DNA of 64,000 bases from Anaerobutyricum faecale (lineage in GTDB: Bacteria > Bacillota > Clostridia > Lachnospirales > Lachnospiraceae), in the NCBI GenBank assembly GCA_019119645.1, contig DWWR01000081.1:1-64000 (forward strand), in the 5' to 3' direction. Position numbers and translations under genes: made by a program. Positions 16,584 to 24,581 of this stretch are shown here, piece after piece. How positions within the stretch are numbered: position 1 is the first letter of the stretch; each line of letters begins with the position of its first letter. The notes under the pieces were generated by a model. The model was not told the DNA's origin, made no database searches, and was given only the letters and a program-made list of their open reading frames with translations.

Positions 16584-18497
16584 TTACTGCGCTTTCTTTT
16601 TGCGGCAGAAATAGAACAAAGTGGCAAGGAGCAGCACAAATGCGATAATGCCGACCCAGTTTCCTACTGTAGCGAAGCTGTCTCCATAAATGCCGGAAAT
16701 ATCGATATTCAGATTGAATACAGCGACAATGGCAAGAATGATACCGACAATACCTTCACCGGCAATCATACCTGCAGAATAAAGCACACCGGATTCCACA
16801 CAGTGGCGTTTCTGCTCTTCATTGTCATATTTTCTCTTTTCTTCCATAAACCATTTAATAAGACCGCCCACAAAGATCGGAGCACTCAGATGGATCGGAA
16901 GATACAGTCCGATAGCGAAGGCCAGTACCGGAATACCAAGAACCTCAACGGCAATGGCAATAAATACACCCATGAAAATAAGTGTCCATGGAAGAGTTCC
17001 GCCCATAACGCCTTCCACAACCATCTTCATAAGAGACGCCTGCGGAGCAGGAATCATTTCAGAACCAAATCCCCATGCCGCGTTGAGCAGGTACATAACA
17101 CCGCCGATGGCAAAAGCTGCCACAACAGCACCGAGAATCTCACCGATCTGCTGAAGCTTCGGTGTTGCTCCAACGATGTAACCACATTTCAAATCCTGTG
17201 AAGTATCACCGGCAATAGCCGCAATGATACAGATAACTGTGCCGACTGTGATGGCGCCGACCATACCCTGTACGCCTGTCATACCGGCTGCCTTAAATAC
17301 AAATGTAGTGATGATCAGTGTGGCGATGGCCATACCGGACACCGGGTTGTTGCTGCTTCCCACGATACCAACCATACGGGAAGAAACCGTAGCAAAGAAG
17401 AAACCAAAGATGACCACGATGACAGCTCCCACCGGGCTGATCGGAATAGCCGGAACCAGCCACATAACAACGGCCACGATCACAACACCGATCAATACGG
17501 TACGAAGAGAAATATCCACCTGGGTTCTCTCGTTGGTATCCATATGTTTTCCGAATCCCTTGATCGCCTTGGCAAAAGTTCTCACCATGGTCGGGAATGT
17601 CTTGATCAGACTGATGATACCGCCGGCTGCCACGGCTCCGGCTCCGATGTAACGGTTGTAGCTGCCCCAGATACTGGACGGATCCAGCTGATTAAACGGA
17701 ATCGCATTGCCCGCTGTGTCCGTCACTGAGGACAACGCATCCCCTCCAAAGAAGGAAATCGCCGGAATCAGTACCAGGTAAGAAAGAATACCGCCGGCAA
17801 ACATATAGCTGGAAATCTTCAGACCACAGATGTAGCCGACACCAGCCAGGGCAGGAAGAACATCCAGACCTACGCCGCAGGTATAATTCTTAGCATAAAT
17901 ATCAAAGTTAACTTCACTCGGGAATAATTTCAGTCCGTCTGCAATAAACTTGTAAACAGCTGAGATACCCAGTCCGGCGAAAACCACCTTGGACTTCTCG
18001 CCGCCCTCTTCACCGGCCAGAAGTACCTCCGCACAGGCAGTTCCTTCCGGATACGGCAGGGTTCCGTGTTCCTCTACGATTAAAGCTGTACGTAATGGAA
18101 TCATAAAAAGCACACCGAGGATACCACCGCATAAAGCGACAATAGCGATGGAGAAAAATCCCGGTTCATTGGTCTTTCCTTCCGCTGCCCACATGAAGAT
18201 GGCCGGAAGGGTGAAAATTGCTCCGGCTGCCAGAGACTCTCCGGCAGAACCGATGGTCTGCACCATGTTGTTCTCCAGGATGGAATCTTTTTTCATGATC
18301 ACGCGGATAACACCCATGGAAATAACCGCCGCAGGAATGGACGCGGATACTGTCATACCAACCCGCAGTCCCAGATACGCGTTTGCTGCACCAAATACCA
18401 CCGCAAGAATAAGACCCAGTACAACGGATGTTACAGTGAACTCCGGCACAATCTTATCTGCAGGAATAAAAGGCTTGAACTCATTTTTGTTGTCCAT
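16584..18497 (-). CDS. OPT family oligopeptide transporter
   Basis: The 637-residue protein is very hydrophobic, with about 14-16 membrane segments spread over the whole length. VFGAANAYLGLRVGMTVSA near the N-terminus, PYPEGTACAEVLLAGEEGG and GSSNNPVSGMAIATL are characteristic of bacterial OPT proteins, which import oligopeptides or metal chelates by proton symport. It has an AGGAGAG site before the ATG. A TATAAT lies about 50 bases upstream on the minus strand, and the gene is probably monocistronic, with a hairpin after the stop. The nearby dipeptidase PepD makes peptide uptake plausible, but the substrate is an inference. Confidence 0.93.
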   Translation of the reverse strand: MDNKNEFKPFIPADKIVPEFTVTSVVLGLILAVVFGAANAYLGLRVGMTVSASIPAAVISMGVIRVIMKKDSILENNMVQTIGSAGESLAAGAIFTLPAIFMWAAEGKTNEPGFFSIAIVALCGGILGVLFMIPLRTALIVEEHGTLPYPEGTACAEVLLAGEEGGEKSKVVFAGLGISAVYKFIADGLKLFPSEVNFDIYAKNYTCGVGLDVLPALAGVGYICGLKISSYMFAGGILSYLVLIPAISFFGGDALSSVTDTAGNAIPFNQLDPSSIWGSYNRYIGAGAVAAGGIISLIKTFPTMVRTFAKAIKGFGKHMDTNERTQVDISLRTVLIGVVIVAVVMWLVPAIPISPVGAVIVVIFGFFFATVSSRMVGIVGSSNNPVSGMAIATLIITTFVFKAAGMTGVQGMVGAITVGTVICIIAAIAGDTSQDLKCGYIVGATPKLQQIGEILGAVVAAFAIGGVMYLLNAAWGFGSEMIPAPQASLMKMVVEGVMGGTLPWTLIFMGVFIAIAVEVLGIPVLAFAIGLYLPIHLSAPIFVGGLIKWFMEEKRKYDNEEQKRHCVESGVLYSAGMIAGEGIVGIILAIVAVFNLNIDISGIYGDSFATVGNWVGIIAFVLLLATLFYFCRKKKAQ

Positions 18498-18651
18498 ACT
18501 TTTCTCTCCTATTCTAGTAAAGTAATGTAGTACAAAAGCTATTATACTAACATCACTTAAAAAAATAAAGTCAAAATTGAAATATGTATAATTTTCCTAA
18601 AAATCCAATGCATTTTTTATAAAAAATTGACGAAAGGATACGGAAAACGCT

Positions 18652-19641
18652 ATGAAACATTCCATATTATATTTCCTCTGTTTTTCTTTTTTATTCTTTT
18701 TCACCTGTATCTTTTTCTCCGCCTGCCATTTTCTTCCTGGTCAGAAAGGTTCTTCCTCTCAGAACACTTCTGAACCGGCTGCCGGAGCGGATAAGACCGG
18801 AGGCGAAGCTGGTGAGGGAACTGTCAATTCTTCCGGAGAAGGAAGCGGCGCCCCGGACTCTTCCGGCGCAGACGTCTCTGACAATCATTCTCAAGGTCAG
18901 GCTTCCACCGAATATGTGGATCCTTCCACCCTGCCGAATACCATGGCTTCCTGGTGGTTTAAACGCAACGAAGAACACCGGACACCGGAAGTTCAGAACG
19001 AAATCGATCTGACAAAGTATGACGCCTGGTATGCAAAACTAAATTTGAAAGAAGGAGAAAAGCCGGTATTTCTGACCTTTGACTGCGGCTATGAGAACGG
19101 ATACACTCCCGGAATTCTGGATGTGCTAAAAAAACATAAGGCAGCTGCCGCCTTCTTTGTATGTAAACATTTCATTGAGGATCAGCCCGAATTGATAAAA
19201 AGAATGAAGGAAGAAGGGCACGTGGTGGGAAATCATACCGCCAACCATATTTGTATGCCCGAGAGCGATGAGAGGACGATCCGGGAAGAAATTGCCAATA
19301 ATGCCAATTACATGAAAGAGGCGACCGGATATGAAATGGATCCTTTCTTCCGGCCGCCAAAAGGAGAATACAGCGAACGCACCCTGCAGATTACCAGGGA
19401 AATGGGGTATACCACCGTGTTCTGGAGCCTTGCCTATCCGGACTATGACGTGAACAACCAGCCGGGCGCAGACTATGTCATCGAACGGTTCGAAAAGTAC
19501 ATACACCCGGGGGCCATTCCGCTGATCCATAATATATCAGAATCCAACGCGCAGGCTCTGGACACCGTATTGACCAATCTTGAGAAGGAAGGATACACCT
19601 TCCGGTCTCTTTATGATCTGTCATCCACCGGAGATGCCTGA
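18652..19641 (+). CDS. PdaA-like polysaccharide deacetylase lipoprotein
   Basis: The 329-residue protein starts with a lipoprotein signal (hydrophobic stretch ending FFSAC at about residues 21-25), a Ser/Gly/Glu-rich linker to about residue 85, and a NodB-type deacetylase domain. The metal and catalytic motifs are present: LTFDCGYENG, GNHTANH (His-x3-His) and FFRPPKGEYSE, followed by WSLAYPDYD. This combination resembles PdaA (delta-lactam-forming de-N-acetylase), which makes muramic-delta-lactam in spore cortex and is needed for germination. Length and the conserved GXYSERT-like motif support that subfamily. The Asp in TFDCG replaces the more common TFDDG. It is monocistronic. Other peptidoglycan deacetylase roles are possible. 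Confidence 0.85.
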   Translation: MKHSILYFLCFSFLFFFTCIFFSACHFLPGQKGSSSQNTSEPAAGADKTGGEAGEGTVNSSGEGSGAPDSSGADVSDNHSQGQASTEYVDPSTLPNTMASWWFKRNEEHRTPEVQNEIDLTKYDAWYAKLNLKEGEKPVFLTFDCGYENGYTPGILDVLKKHKAAAAFFVCKHFIEDQPELIKRMKEEGHVVGNHTANHICMPESDERTIREEIANNANYMKEATGYEMDPFFRPPKGEYSERTLQITREMGYTTVFWSLAYPDYDVNNQPGADYVIERFEKYIHPGAIPLIHNISESNAQALDTVLTNLEKEGYTFRSLYDLSSTGDA

Positions 19642-19668
19642 GTCAGGAGAGACTCCCTGTGATCTCCG
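19629..19668 (+). terminator. Hairpin at the 3' end of the deacetylase gene
   Basis: CCGGAGAT (19629-19636) pairs with ATCTCCGG (19661-19668), with an inner CAGGAG/CTCCCTG pairing. The left arm includes the last codons. There is no clear T run, so it may be an RNA-stabilising hairpin. Confidence 0.4.
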
Positions 19669-19686
19669 GCATAGTTTCGAAAATTC

Positions 19687-19750
19687 ATTTACCGCCGGCA
19701 AAATCTCGGAAATCTATTTACCGCCGGCAAAATTTCAGACATACATTTAC
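19687..19750. repeat. 29-bp tandem repeat, two and a part copies
   Basis: The unit starting ATTTACCGCCGGCAAAAT begins at 19687 and 19716 (period 29); the first six bases recur at 19745, where they overlap the stop codon of the minus-strand gene. Copies diverge in the second half. It is too short for a CRISPR and contains no spacer. Confidence 0.7.
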
Positions 19751-20418
19751 GCGAAAAACTCCTGCAGCACATCCTCCAGCAGCTGCTCCTCTTCCGGGGA
19801 GACAGGAGCTTCCACTTTTTTCTTTTTCCTGTTCTCCTCGGCATACCGGAGCAAACGGCGGTTGCGGGCTTTCTGGCTGACGGAATCTTCCACAGCCTCC
19901 CTGCCGCTTATGGTATTTTCCAGTACGTTTTCCAGATAATCGTTCATATTGACGATGACTCTGTGTTTCTTTTCATTGGCTCTGAGAAATGTATCAAGAA
20001 ACAGCAAACTGCAGGTGGCAGTTATGCCGGTAAGATACGATATCATTACATCCGCAAGAGGCGCACCCTGCTGGGATGCCGCCAGGGCGCCGGCTGCTCC
20101 GGCTATGGCGCAGCCGGCTATGGAAAGTCTCTCCAGCGTCAGCCAGAAAGAACAGGTCAATCCCAGTATCTTTTTTCTCTGGAATAATCGGTCAACAAAA
20201 GTAGCTACGTTATTAACCTTTACATTCATCTCATGATAATCTTCATATCTTTTTTTCAGGGAAACCAGCCATTTTTTCTTTGTCTTTCCTATCTGCGCTG
20301 TGGACTTTATCATGCTCCTGTAGGATATTTCCAGAATAAACCAGCTGATCACACCGAGGAAACAGCACGCCACGATTGTTTTCATAAAAATCGTACTATT
20401 TATTATGTATTCGAACAT
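19747..20418 (-). CDS. Hypothetical membrane protein, 223 residues
   Basis: I do not recognise the family. There is one transmembrane helix near residues 10-30 (FMKTIVACCFLGVISWFIL), a basic helical stretch (KTKKKWLVSLKKRYEDYHEM), two further hydrophobic helices at about 90-115 (LTLERLSIAGCAIAGAAGALAA) and 122-142, then a charged C-terminal half ending in an acidic segment (SPEEEQLLEDVLQEFFA). The layout recalls membrane scaffold proteins related to secretion or pilus T2SF components, but the match is not enough for a call. The ATG has a strong AGGAGGGAAG site. It is the only gene between the pdaA-like gene and mtnN, and its stop overlaps the short tandem repeat. Confidence 0.75.
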   Translation of the reverse strand: MFEYIINSTIFMKTIVACCFLGVISWFILEISYRSMIKSTAQIGKTKKKWLVSLKKRYEDYHEMNVKVNNVATFVDRLFQRKKILGLTCSFWLTLERLSIAGCAIAGAAGALAASQQGAPLADVMISYLTGITATCSLLFLDTFLRANEKKHRVIVNMNDYLENVLENTISGREAVEDSVSQKARNRRLLRYAEENRKKKKVEAPVSPEEEQLLEDVLQEFFA

Positions 20419-20662
20419 TATCTTCCCTCCTGTTCAAATCGAAACAAACCATTTGCTGCAAATCCGCCGAAGACCCCGTTCTTCTTTCGCGGCCGGACAG
20501 GCGCCACCGGTCTTACGCCCCTCCCTTTTTGCAGCAGGAACCTTCCGCCAGGATTTTCCTGCCGCGCTGCCGCCTCCTGAAACTTTTTTTCATAAATTGT
20601 CTGGCTGGATTTGTCCCAATTATAAGCAATGGAATTTCGTTTGAAAAGGGGGATTCGTTCGT
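20419..20662. other. Intergenic region upstream of the 223-residue gene
   Basis: A short minus-strand reading frame crosses this region but starts inside the mtnN terminator and has an Arg/Pro/Gly-rich, non-protein-like composition, so I do not call it. The stretch should contain the promoter of the 19747-20418 gene; ctgcaaatgg... and AT-poor sequence give no clear hexamers. Confidence 0.4.
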
Positions 20663-20700
20663 AAAAAAAATCCCTTCTCCTGCAAAAAGGGAAGGGATTT
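20663..20700 (-). terminator. Terminator of mtnN
   Basis: On the minus strand AAATCCCTTC pairs with GAAGGGATTT, followed directly by eight T residues. Confidence 0.9.
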
Positions 20701-20714
20701 ATCATAATCTTCTG

Positions 20715-21419
20715 TTATTTGCTCATTTTCAGGAACATGGCAGCCAGAAGCTTCACTGTGTGAACGATTGCCTGCTCCTCAAAAGTCTGATAAGACACCG
20801 GAGCGCTGTTGTCCGCTTTGTCAGAAATCGCGCGGATAATCACAAACGGCACCTGATTGAGGGTGGCAACCTGAGCCATAGCCGCTCCTTCCATTTCTGC
20901 ACAGTAACCGCCGAAGGTCTCAACCAGTTCTTTCTTTTTGTCATTATCGGAAATGAACTGATCTCCTGTGACCACTCTTCCCACGAAACACTGAATCTCC
21001 GGATTCACGATCTCGCAAGCTTCTTTCGCCATTTCCACCATCTCTGTATCCGCCTGGAAAATGGACACCGGCAGATCCGGAATCACGCCCCGCTCATAGC
21101 CAAGTCCTGTCACATCAAAATCATGCTGCAGGGCATCGCTGGAGATCACGATATCTCCCACATTGATATCTTTATAAAGTCCGCCTGCCACGCCGGTATT
21201 GATGACCATGTCCACCTCGTAGACATCCACCAGAATCTGCGTGCAGACCGCCATATTGACCTTGCCCACACCGCTCTTTACCACAACTGCCTGCTGATTC
21301 CAGAGTGTACCGTGATAAAATGTCATCCCTGCCAGAGTCTTTGACTCCGCATCTTCCATCTGCTGGATCAGAGAGGAAACTTCTTCTTCCATTGCGCCGA
21401 TCACGCCAATACAAACCAT
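20715..21419 (-). CDS. mtnN: 5'-methylthioadenosine/SAH nucleosidase
   Basis: The enzyme cleaves adenine from methylthioadenosine and S-adenosylhomocysteine, in methionine salvage and the activated methyl cycle. The 234-residue protein begins VCIGVIGAMEEEVSSL, with the glutamates typical of the MtnN N-terminus, and has VVVKSGVGKVNMA, NTGVAGGL, GDIVISSDALQHDFD and the purine-binding end AEMEGAAMAQVA and IRAISDKAD, with the catalytic Asp. The ATG at 21419 is selected because GGAGG lies eight bases upstream; a longer frame to 21503 adds an atypical N-terminus. Length matches the family. It is transcribed alone. Confidence 0.96.
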   Translation of the reverse strand: MVCIGVIGAMEEEVSSLIQQMEDAESKTLAGMTFYHGTLWNQQAVVVKSGVGKVNMAVCTQILVDVYEVDMVINTGVAGGLYKDINVGDIVISSDALQHDFDVTGLGYERGVIPDLPVSIFQADTEMVEMAKEACEIVNPEIQCFVGRVVTGDQFISDNDKKKELVETFGGYCAEMEGAAMAQVATLNQVPFVIIRAISDKADNSAPVSYQTFEEQAIVHTVKLLAAMFLKMSK

Positions 21420-21710
21420 ATCTATATCCTCCATTTTCTTTTTATGTGCTGCTTTACTCAGTTCATGTGTGATTCTCACCCCTGATGTGTGATTCACACA
21501 CACATTTGTTTGTACCAGTATAACATATTTTTTCAGCTTGTGTACACCCTAAACTGGAATACAGATTTTTGTTTCGGGGGAAACCCCGCCATTTTCCGGC
21601 TTCCCACAACAGATCCTGTATGTGAAGAAAATGAAATTCTCGCTAAAATACCTTAAATTTTTCGTAACATTTCGTAAAATTTAACTCTGTGAATTTGTAA
21701 AAAAAGGTGC
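21420..21710. other. Intergenic region between mtnN and TSCPD gene
   Basis: This divergent region includes a TATACT on the minus strand near 21520 that may serve mtnN, a tandem GTGTGATTC word around 21465-21495, and AT-rich sequence. I see no gene. Confidence 0.4.
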
Positions 21711-21928
21711 TATACTGTTTTCACTAAATATTTCACAGTACAGAGAAATCTCCATCTCTGTGTGAGACCACATTTTTACAATTTTCAGCCGGGGTGTCCC
21801 CCGCTGAAAGTTGAGCCCCCGGCGGATCGCAGAGGCGCGCAGATGAAAGCTCCTTCGTAGCGCGCGCCTCGCGGCAAGTACGCCGGTGGCGTACCTGAAC
21901 TATTTTTAGAGAAAAGAGGATATAACAC
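21711..21928 (+). promoter_or_regulatory. GC-rich structured leader of the TSCPD gene
   Basis: An extended -10 (TGcTATACT, 21708-21716) starts a leader of about 200 bases. It has four good hairpins: ACAGAGA/TCTCTGT (21740-21761), CAGCcGGGG/CCCCcGCTG (21786-21806), GAGGCGCGC/GCGCGCCTC (21832-21870) and GTACGCC/GGCGTAC (21878-21894). The GC-rich block contrasts with AT-rich flanks. No known riboswitch class fits what I see; it may also be a dispersed repeat element. Confidence 0.6.
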
Positions 21929-22180
21929 ATGTACAGTTACAAGACCAGAGGAACTTGTTCCAGAGAAATACAGTTCGATATTGATAATAATATCATCAAG
22001 GAAGTACATTTTGTCGGCGGATGCATGGGAAATACCACCGGTATCAGCGCCCTTGTAAAGGGAAGAAATGTTGATGAAGTCATCAGCACTTTAAAAGGTA
22101 TTGACTGCGGCGGCAGAGGAACATCCTGCCCGGATCAGCTGGCTCAGGCTCTTACAGCATATAAACAGCAGATGCAATAA
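21929..22180 (+). CDS. TSCPD domain protein (TIGR03905 type)
   Basis: The 83-residue protein matches the small TSCPD family: MYSYKTRGTCSREIQFDID at the start, GGCMGNTTGISALVKG in the middle and CGGRGTSCPDQLA before the end. Four cysteines occur in conserved positions, which suggests metal or cofactor binding; related TSCPD domains occur at the C-terminus of vitamin-B12-dependent ribonucleotide reductases. No activity is established for stand-alone copies as far as I know. The ATG follows an agaggat site. It is preceded by a long structured leader, and the murG start lies only 20 bases downstream, so both may share a transcript. Confidence 0.9.
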   Translation: MYSYKTRGTCSREIQFDIDNNIIKEVHFVGGCMGNTTGISALVKGRNVDEVISTLKGIDCGGRGTSCPDQLAQALTAYKQQMQ

Positions 22181-22199
22181 TTTTCAGGAGGCATGTTGT

Positions 22200-23264
22200 A
22201 TGAAACGTATTCTTTTAACCGGCGGAGGAACTGCCGGACACGTCACACCTAATATGGCTTTGATTCCGGGACTGAAGGAAGCCGGTTATGATATTCATTA
22301 CGTCGGTTCTTATAACGGGATCGAGCGGAGATTAATTGAAGACATGGGGATTCCTTATCACGGAATCTCTTCCGGAAAGCTTCGCCGGTATTTTGATATC
22401 AAAAATTTCTCAGACCCTTTCCGGGTGCTGAAAGGATACGCGGAAGCCTCCCGACTTATGAAAAAGCTGAAACCGAATATTGTTTTTTCCAAGGGCGGTT
22501 TTGTGGCAGTTCCTGTGGTTCTGGCGGCCAGAAGACGGCATATTCCTGTCATCATCCACGAGTCTGACATGACGCCGGGCCTTGCCAACCGTATCTGTAT
22601 CCCGTCCGCCACCAAGGTCTGCTGCAACTTCCCGGAGACTTTAAAGAATCTTCCGGAAGACAAGGCGGTCCTGAGCGGTTCTCCTATCCGGAAAGAGCTT
22701 TTTGACGGCAGCCGGGAAGAAGGTCTTCGTCTCTGCGGCTTTGAGGGGGATAAACCGGTTCTCATGGCTATGGGCGGAAGTCAGGGCGCCGCTGCCATCA
22801 ACAAAGCGCTGCGCTCCAATCTGGACGCGCTGCTCAGGCAGTTTGATATCATCCACCTGTGCGGAAAAGGTAATTATGATTCTTCTCTGGAAGATAAAAA
22901 AGGATACAAACAGTTTGAGTACGCCAAACGGGAACTGCCGCATCTGTTTGCCATCACCGACCTGATCATCTCCAGAGCCGGCGCCAACGCCATCTGCGAG
23001 CTTCTGGCCCTAAAGATACCAAACATTCTGATTCCGCTTCCGGCTTCTCAGAGCCGGGGCGATCAGCTCTTAAACGCCGCTTCCTTTGAGAAGTCCGGTT
23101 ACAGCTACGTTCTGCAGGAAGAAGATATGACCGATGACAGTCTCTTAAAGGCGGTACAGTATGTTTATGACGAACGTGAGGAATACAAACAGGCTCTGGA
23201 AGAGAGCCGCCTCAACGACTCCATTGCGATCATTACAGATTTGATTATCAAATATTCTAAATAA
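22200..23264 (+). CDS. murG: UDP-GlcNAc:lipid I GlcNAc transferase
   Basis: MurG adds GlcNAc to lipid I at the inner membrane face to form lipid II for peptidoglycan. The 354-residue protein begins KRILLTGGGTAGHVTPNMAL, the donor/acceptor loop, and later has FSKGGFVAVPVVLA, HESDMTPGLANR, LMAMGGSQGAAAINKAL and LIISRAGANAICELLAL, all MurG signatures. The ATG at 22200 has AGGAGG nine bases upstream; an earlier frame start inside the TSCPD gene is rejected. It stands apart from the usual mur/fts cluster, so this may be a separate copy of the family as often seen in Clostridia; the whole catalytic set is intact. Confidence 0.94.
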   Translation: MKRILLTGGGTAGHVTPNMALIPGLKEAGYDIHYVGSYNGIERRLIEDMGIPYHGISSGKLRRYFDIKNFSDPFRVLKGYAEASRLMKKLKPNIVFSKGGFVAVPVVLAARRRHIPVIIHESDMTPGLANRICIPSATKVCCNFPETLKNLPEDKAVLSGSPIRKELFDGSREEGLRLCGFEGDKPVLMAMGGSQGAAAINKALRSNLDALLRQFDIIHLCGKGNYDSSLEDKKGYKQFEYAKRELPHLFAITDLIISRAGANAICELLALKIPNILIPLPASQSRGDQLLNAASFEKSGYSYVLQEEDMTDDSLLKAVQYVYDEREEYKQALEESRLNDSIAIITDLIIKYSK

Positions 23265-23354
23265 GAAATAACGCCGGGTATTCCGGCGTTACAGGCTGTA
23301 GATAAAGATGGAGAAGATTTCACGCCAGAGGAATTGCATAAAATCGAAGAATAA
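23265..23354 (+). other. Hairpin plus orphan coding-like tail after murG
   Basis: A hairpin TAACGCCGG/CCGGCGTTA (23269-23291) follows the murG stop but lacks a T run. In the murG frame the sequence then stays open for 29 codons, ending QAVDKDGEDFTPEELHKIEE before a stop at 23352-23354. The last part looks like a protein C-terminus, possibly a remnant of a gene lost when the rhuM segment arrived. The parent family is unknown to me. Confidence 0.4.
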
Positions 23355-23435
23355 TAACTCCTAACACATTTAAGGCTCCAAAATCCACTTGGGGCCTTTT
23401 CAAACATTTAATAACTTACCATCAGGAGGTGCAGC

Positions 23436-24431
23436 ATGGAGAATAACGGAAATATATTGATTTATCAGACAGAAACCGGAGAAACCAAAATAGACACTTA
23501 TTTTAATGATGAAACTATCTGGATGACTCAGAAAAGCATTGCGGAATTATACCAAACTACTCCCCAAAATATTATTTTACATATAAAAAATATTTATTCC
23601 GATGGTGAATTAGATGAGAATTCAACTTGTAAGAATTACTTACAAGTTCAAACCGAAGGGACACGCAAAGTACAAAGGAATGTAAAAATATATAATCTTC
23701 AAGTAATTTTAGCCATTGGATACCGAGTCAGGAACAATATTGGTATGCATTTTAGAAATTGGGCCTCTTCTGTACTTTCTGAATATATGAAGAAAGGCTT
23801 TGCCCTCAATGATGAACGACTTAAAAATCCTAGAAAATTCGGAGAAGACTATTTTGATGAGCTTCTTGAAAGAATTCGGGATATCAGAGCTTCTGAAAAA
23901 CGAATGTATCTCAAAATACGTGATATATTTGCTACGTCAGTAGATTATGACCCAAAAAGCAAACAAGCTCAATTATTTTATAAAACCGTTCAAAACAAGC
24001 TTCACTATTCTGTACACGGCCATACTGCTCCAGAATTAATATTTGAGCGGGCCGACGCCACCAAAGACAATATGGGATTAAAATCTTTTAAAGGTTCTAA
24101 GGTAAGAAAATCGGATGTGACAATTGCAAAAAATTATTTGAATCAAGAAGAGATTAGTAATTTAAACAGGATTGTAACTATGTATTTAGATTATGCCGAA
24201 GATCAAGCCAAACAGCACATTCCCATGTATATGAATGATTGGGAACAACGCCTTAATATGTTTTTGCAATTTACAGGAAGGAAGGTTCTTGAGTCAGGAG
24301 GTACGATAAGCAGAGAAGAAGCTGACAGATTCGCAAAAGAACAATACGAACTGTTCGACCATAATAGAAAAAAACTAGAAAATAGCAAAGTAATTATAGA
24401 CGATTTGCCAACGTTGCCTCATCATTCATAA
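23436..24431 (+). CDS. RhuM family protein
   Basis: The 331-residue protein matches the RhuM (virulence protein, Fic/DOC-neighbour) family: ILIYQTETGETKIDTYFNDETIWMTQ-type start split as ETKIDTYFNDETIWMTQKSI, the DNA-binding-like AELYQTTPQNIILHIKNIY, YNLQVILAIGYRVRNNIGMHFRNWA, and ELLERIRDIRASEKRMYLKI followed by FYKTVQNKLHYSVHGHTAPEL. RhuM genes occur in genomic islands and mobile elements; their biochemical role is unclear. The gene is visibly AT-rich compared with its neighbours. The ATG follows AGGAGG. It sits between a coding-like remnant and a recombinase-like tail, which suggests horizontal transfer. Confidence 0.88.
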   Translation: MENNGNILIYQTETGETKIDTYFNDETIWMTQKSIAELYQTTPQNIILHIKNIYSDGELDENSTCKNYLQVQTEGTRKVQRNVKIYNLQVILAIGYRVRNNIGMHFRNWASSVLSEYMKKGFALNDERLKNPRKFGEDYFDELLERIRDIRASEKRMYLKIRDIFATSVDYDPKSKQAQLFYKTVQNKLHYSVHGHTAPELIFERADATKDNMGLKSFKGSKVRKSDVTIAKNYLNQEEISNLNRIVTMYLDYAEDQAKQHIPMYMNDWEQRLNMFLQFTGRKVLESGGTISREEADRFAKEQYELFDHNRKKLENSKVIIDDLPTLPHHS

Positions 24432-24581
24432 GAACAATTATTCCCTGACTGCTATTTTTATATCCTTCTCGATTCTGCTCTCGACACTGATATCAAAAAC
24501 AAATATCTGAAATTTATCGTCAGCAGAATCGAGTTCAGCTGTGAAAACAAGGATAAATTCATATTATATGTCAATCTCAAG
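24432..24581 (+). pseudogene. Possible C-terminal remnant of a serine recombinase
   Basis: In the same frame as rhuM after its stop, the sequence encodes about 50 uninterrupted residues, including LDTDIKNKYLKFIVSRIEF and NKDKFILYVNLK. This resembles the last helix-strand segment of large serine recombinases (the pattern RIEY...NKDEFILDVxLK). There is no start codon or ribosome site, and the match stops where it overlaps the end of exoA. I infer a degraded mobile-element end; a profile search is needed for proof. Confidence 0.45.

Noticed and set aside
19687..19750. Short repeats as a CRISPR array
   Set aside because: Units are directly adjacent without spacers, only two copies are complete, and no cas gene is present.
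20418..20705. A minus-strand frame of 95 codons between mtnN and the membrane protein gene
   Set aside because: It starts inside the mtnN terminator, is Arg/Pro/Gly-rich and has no ribosome binding site.
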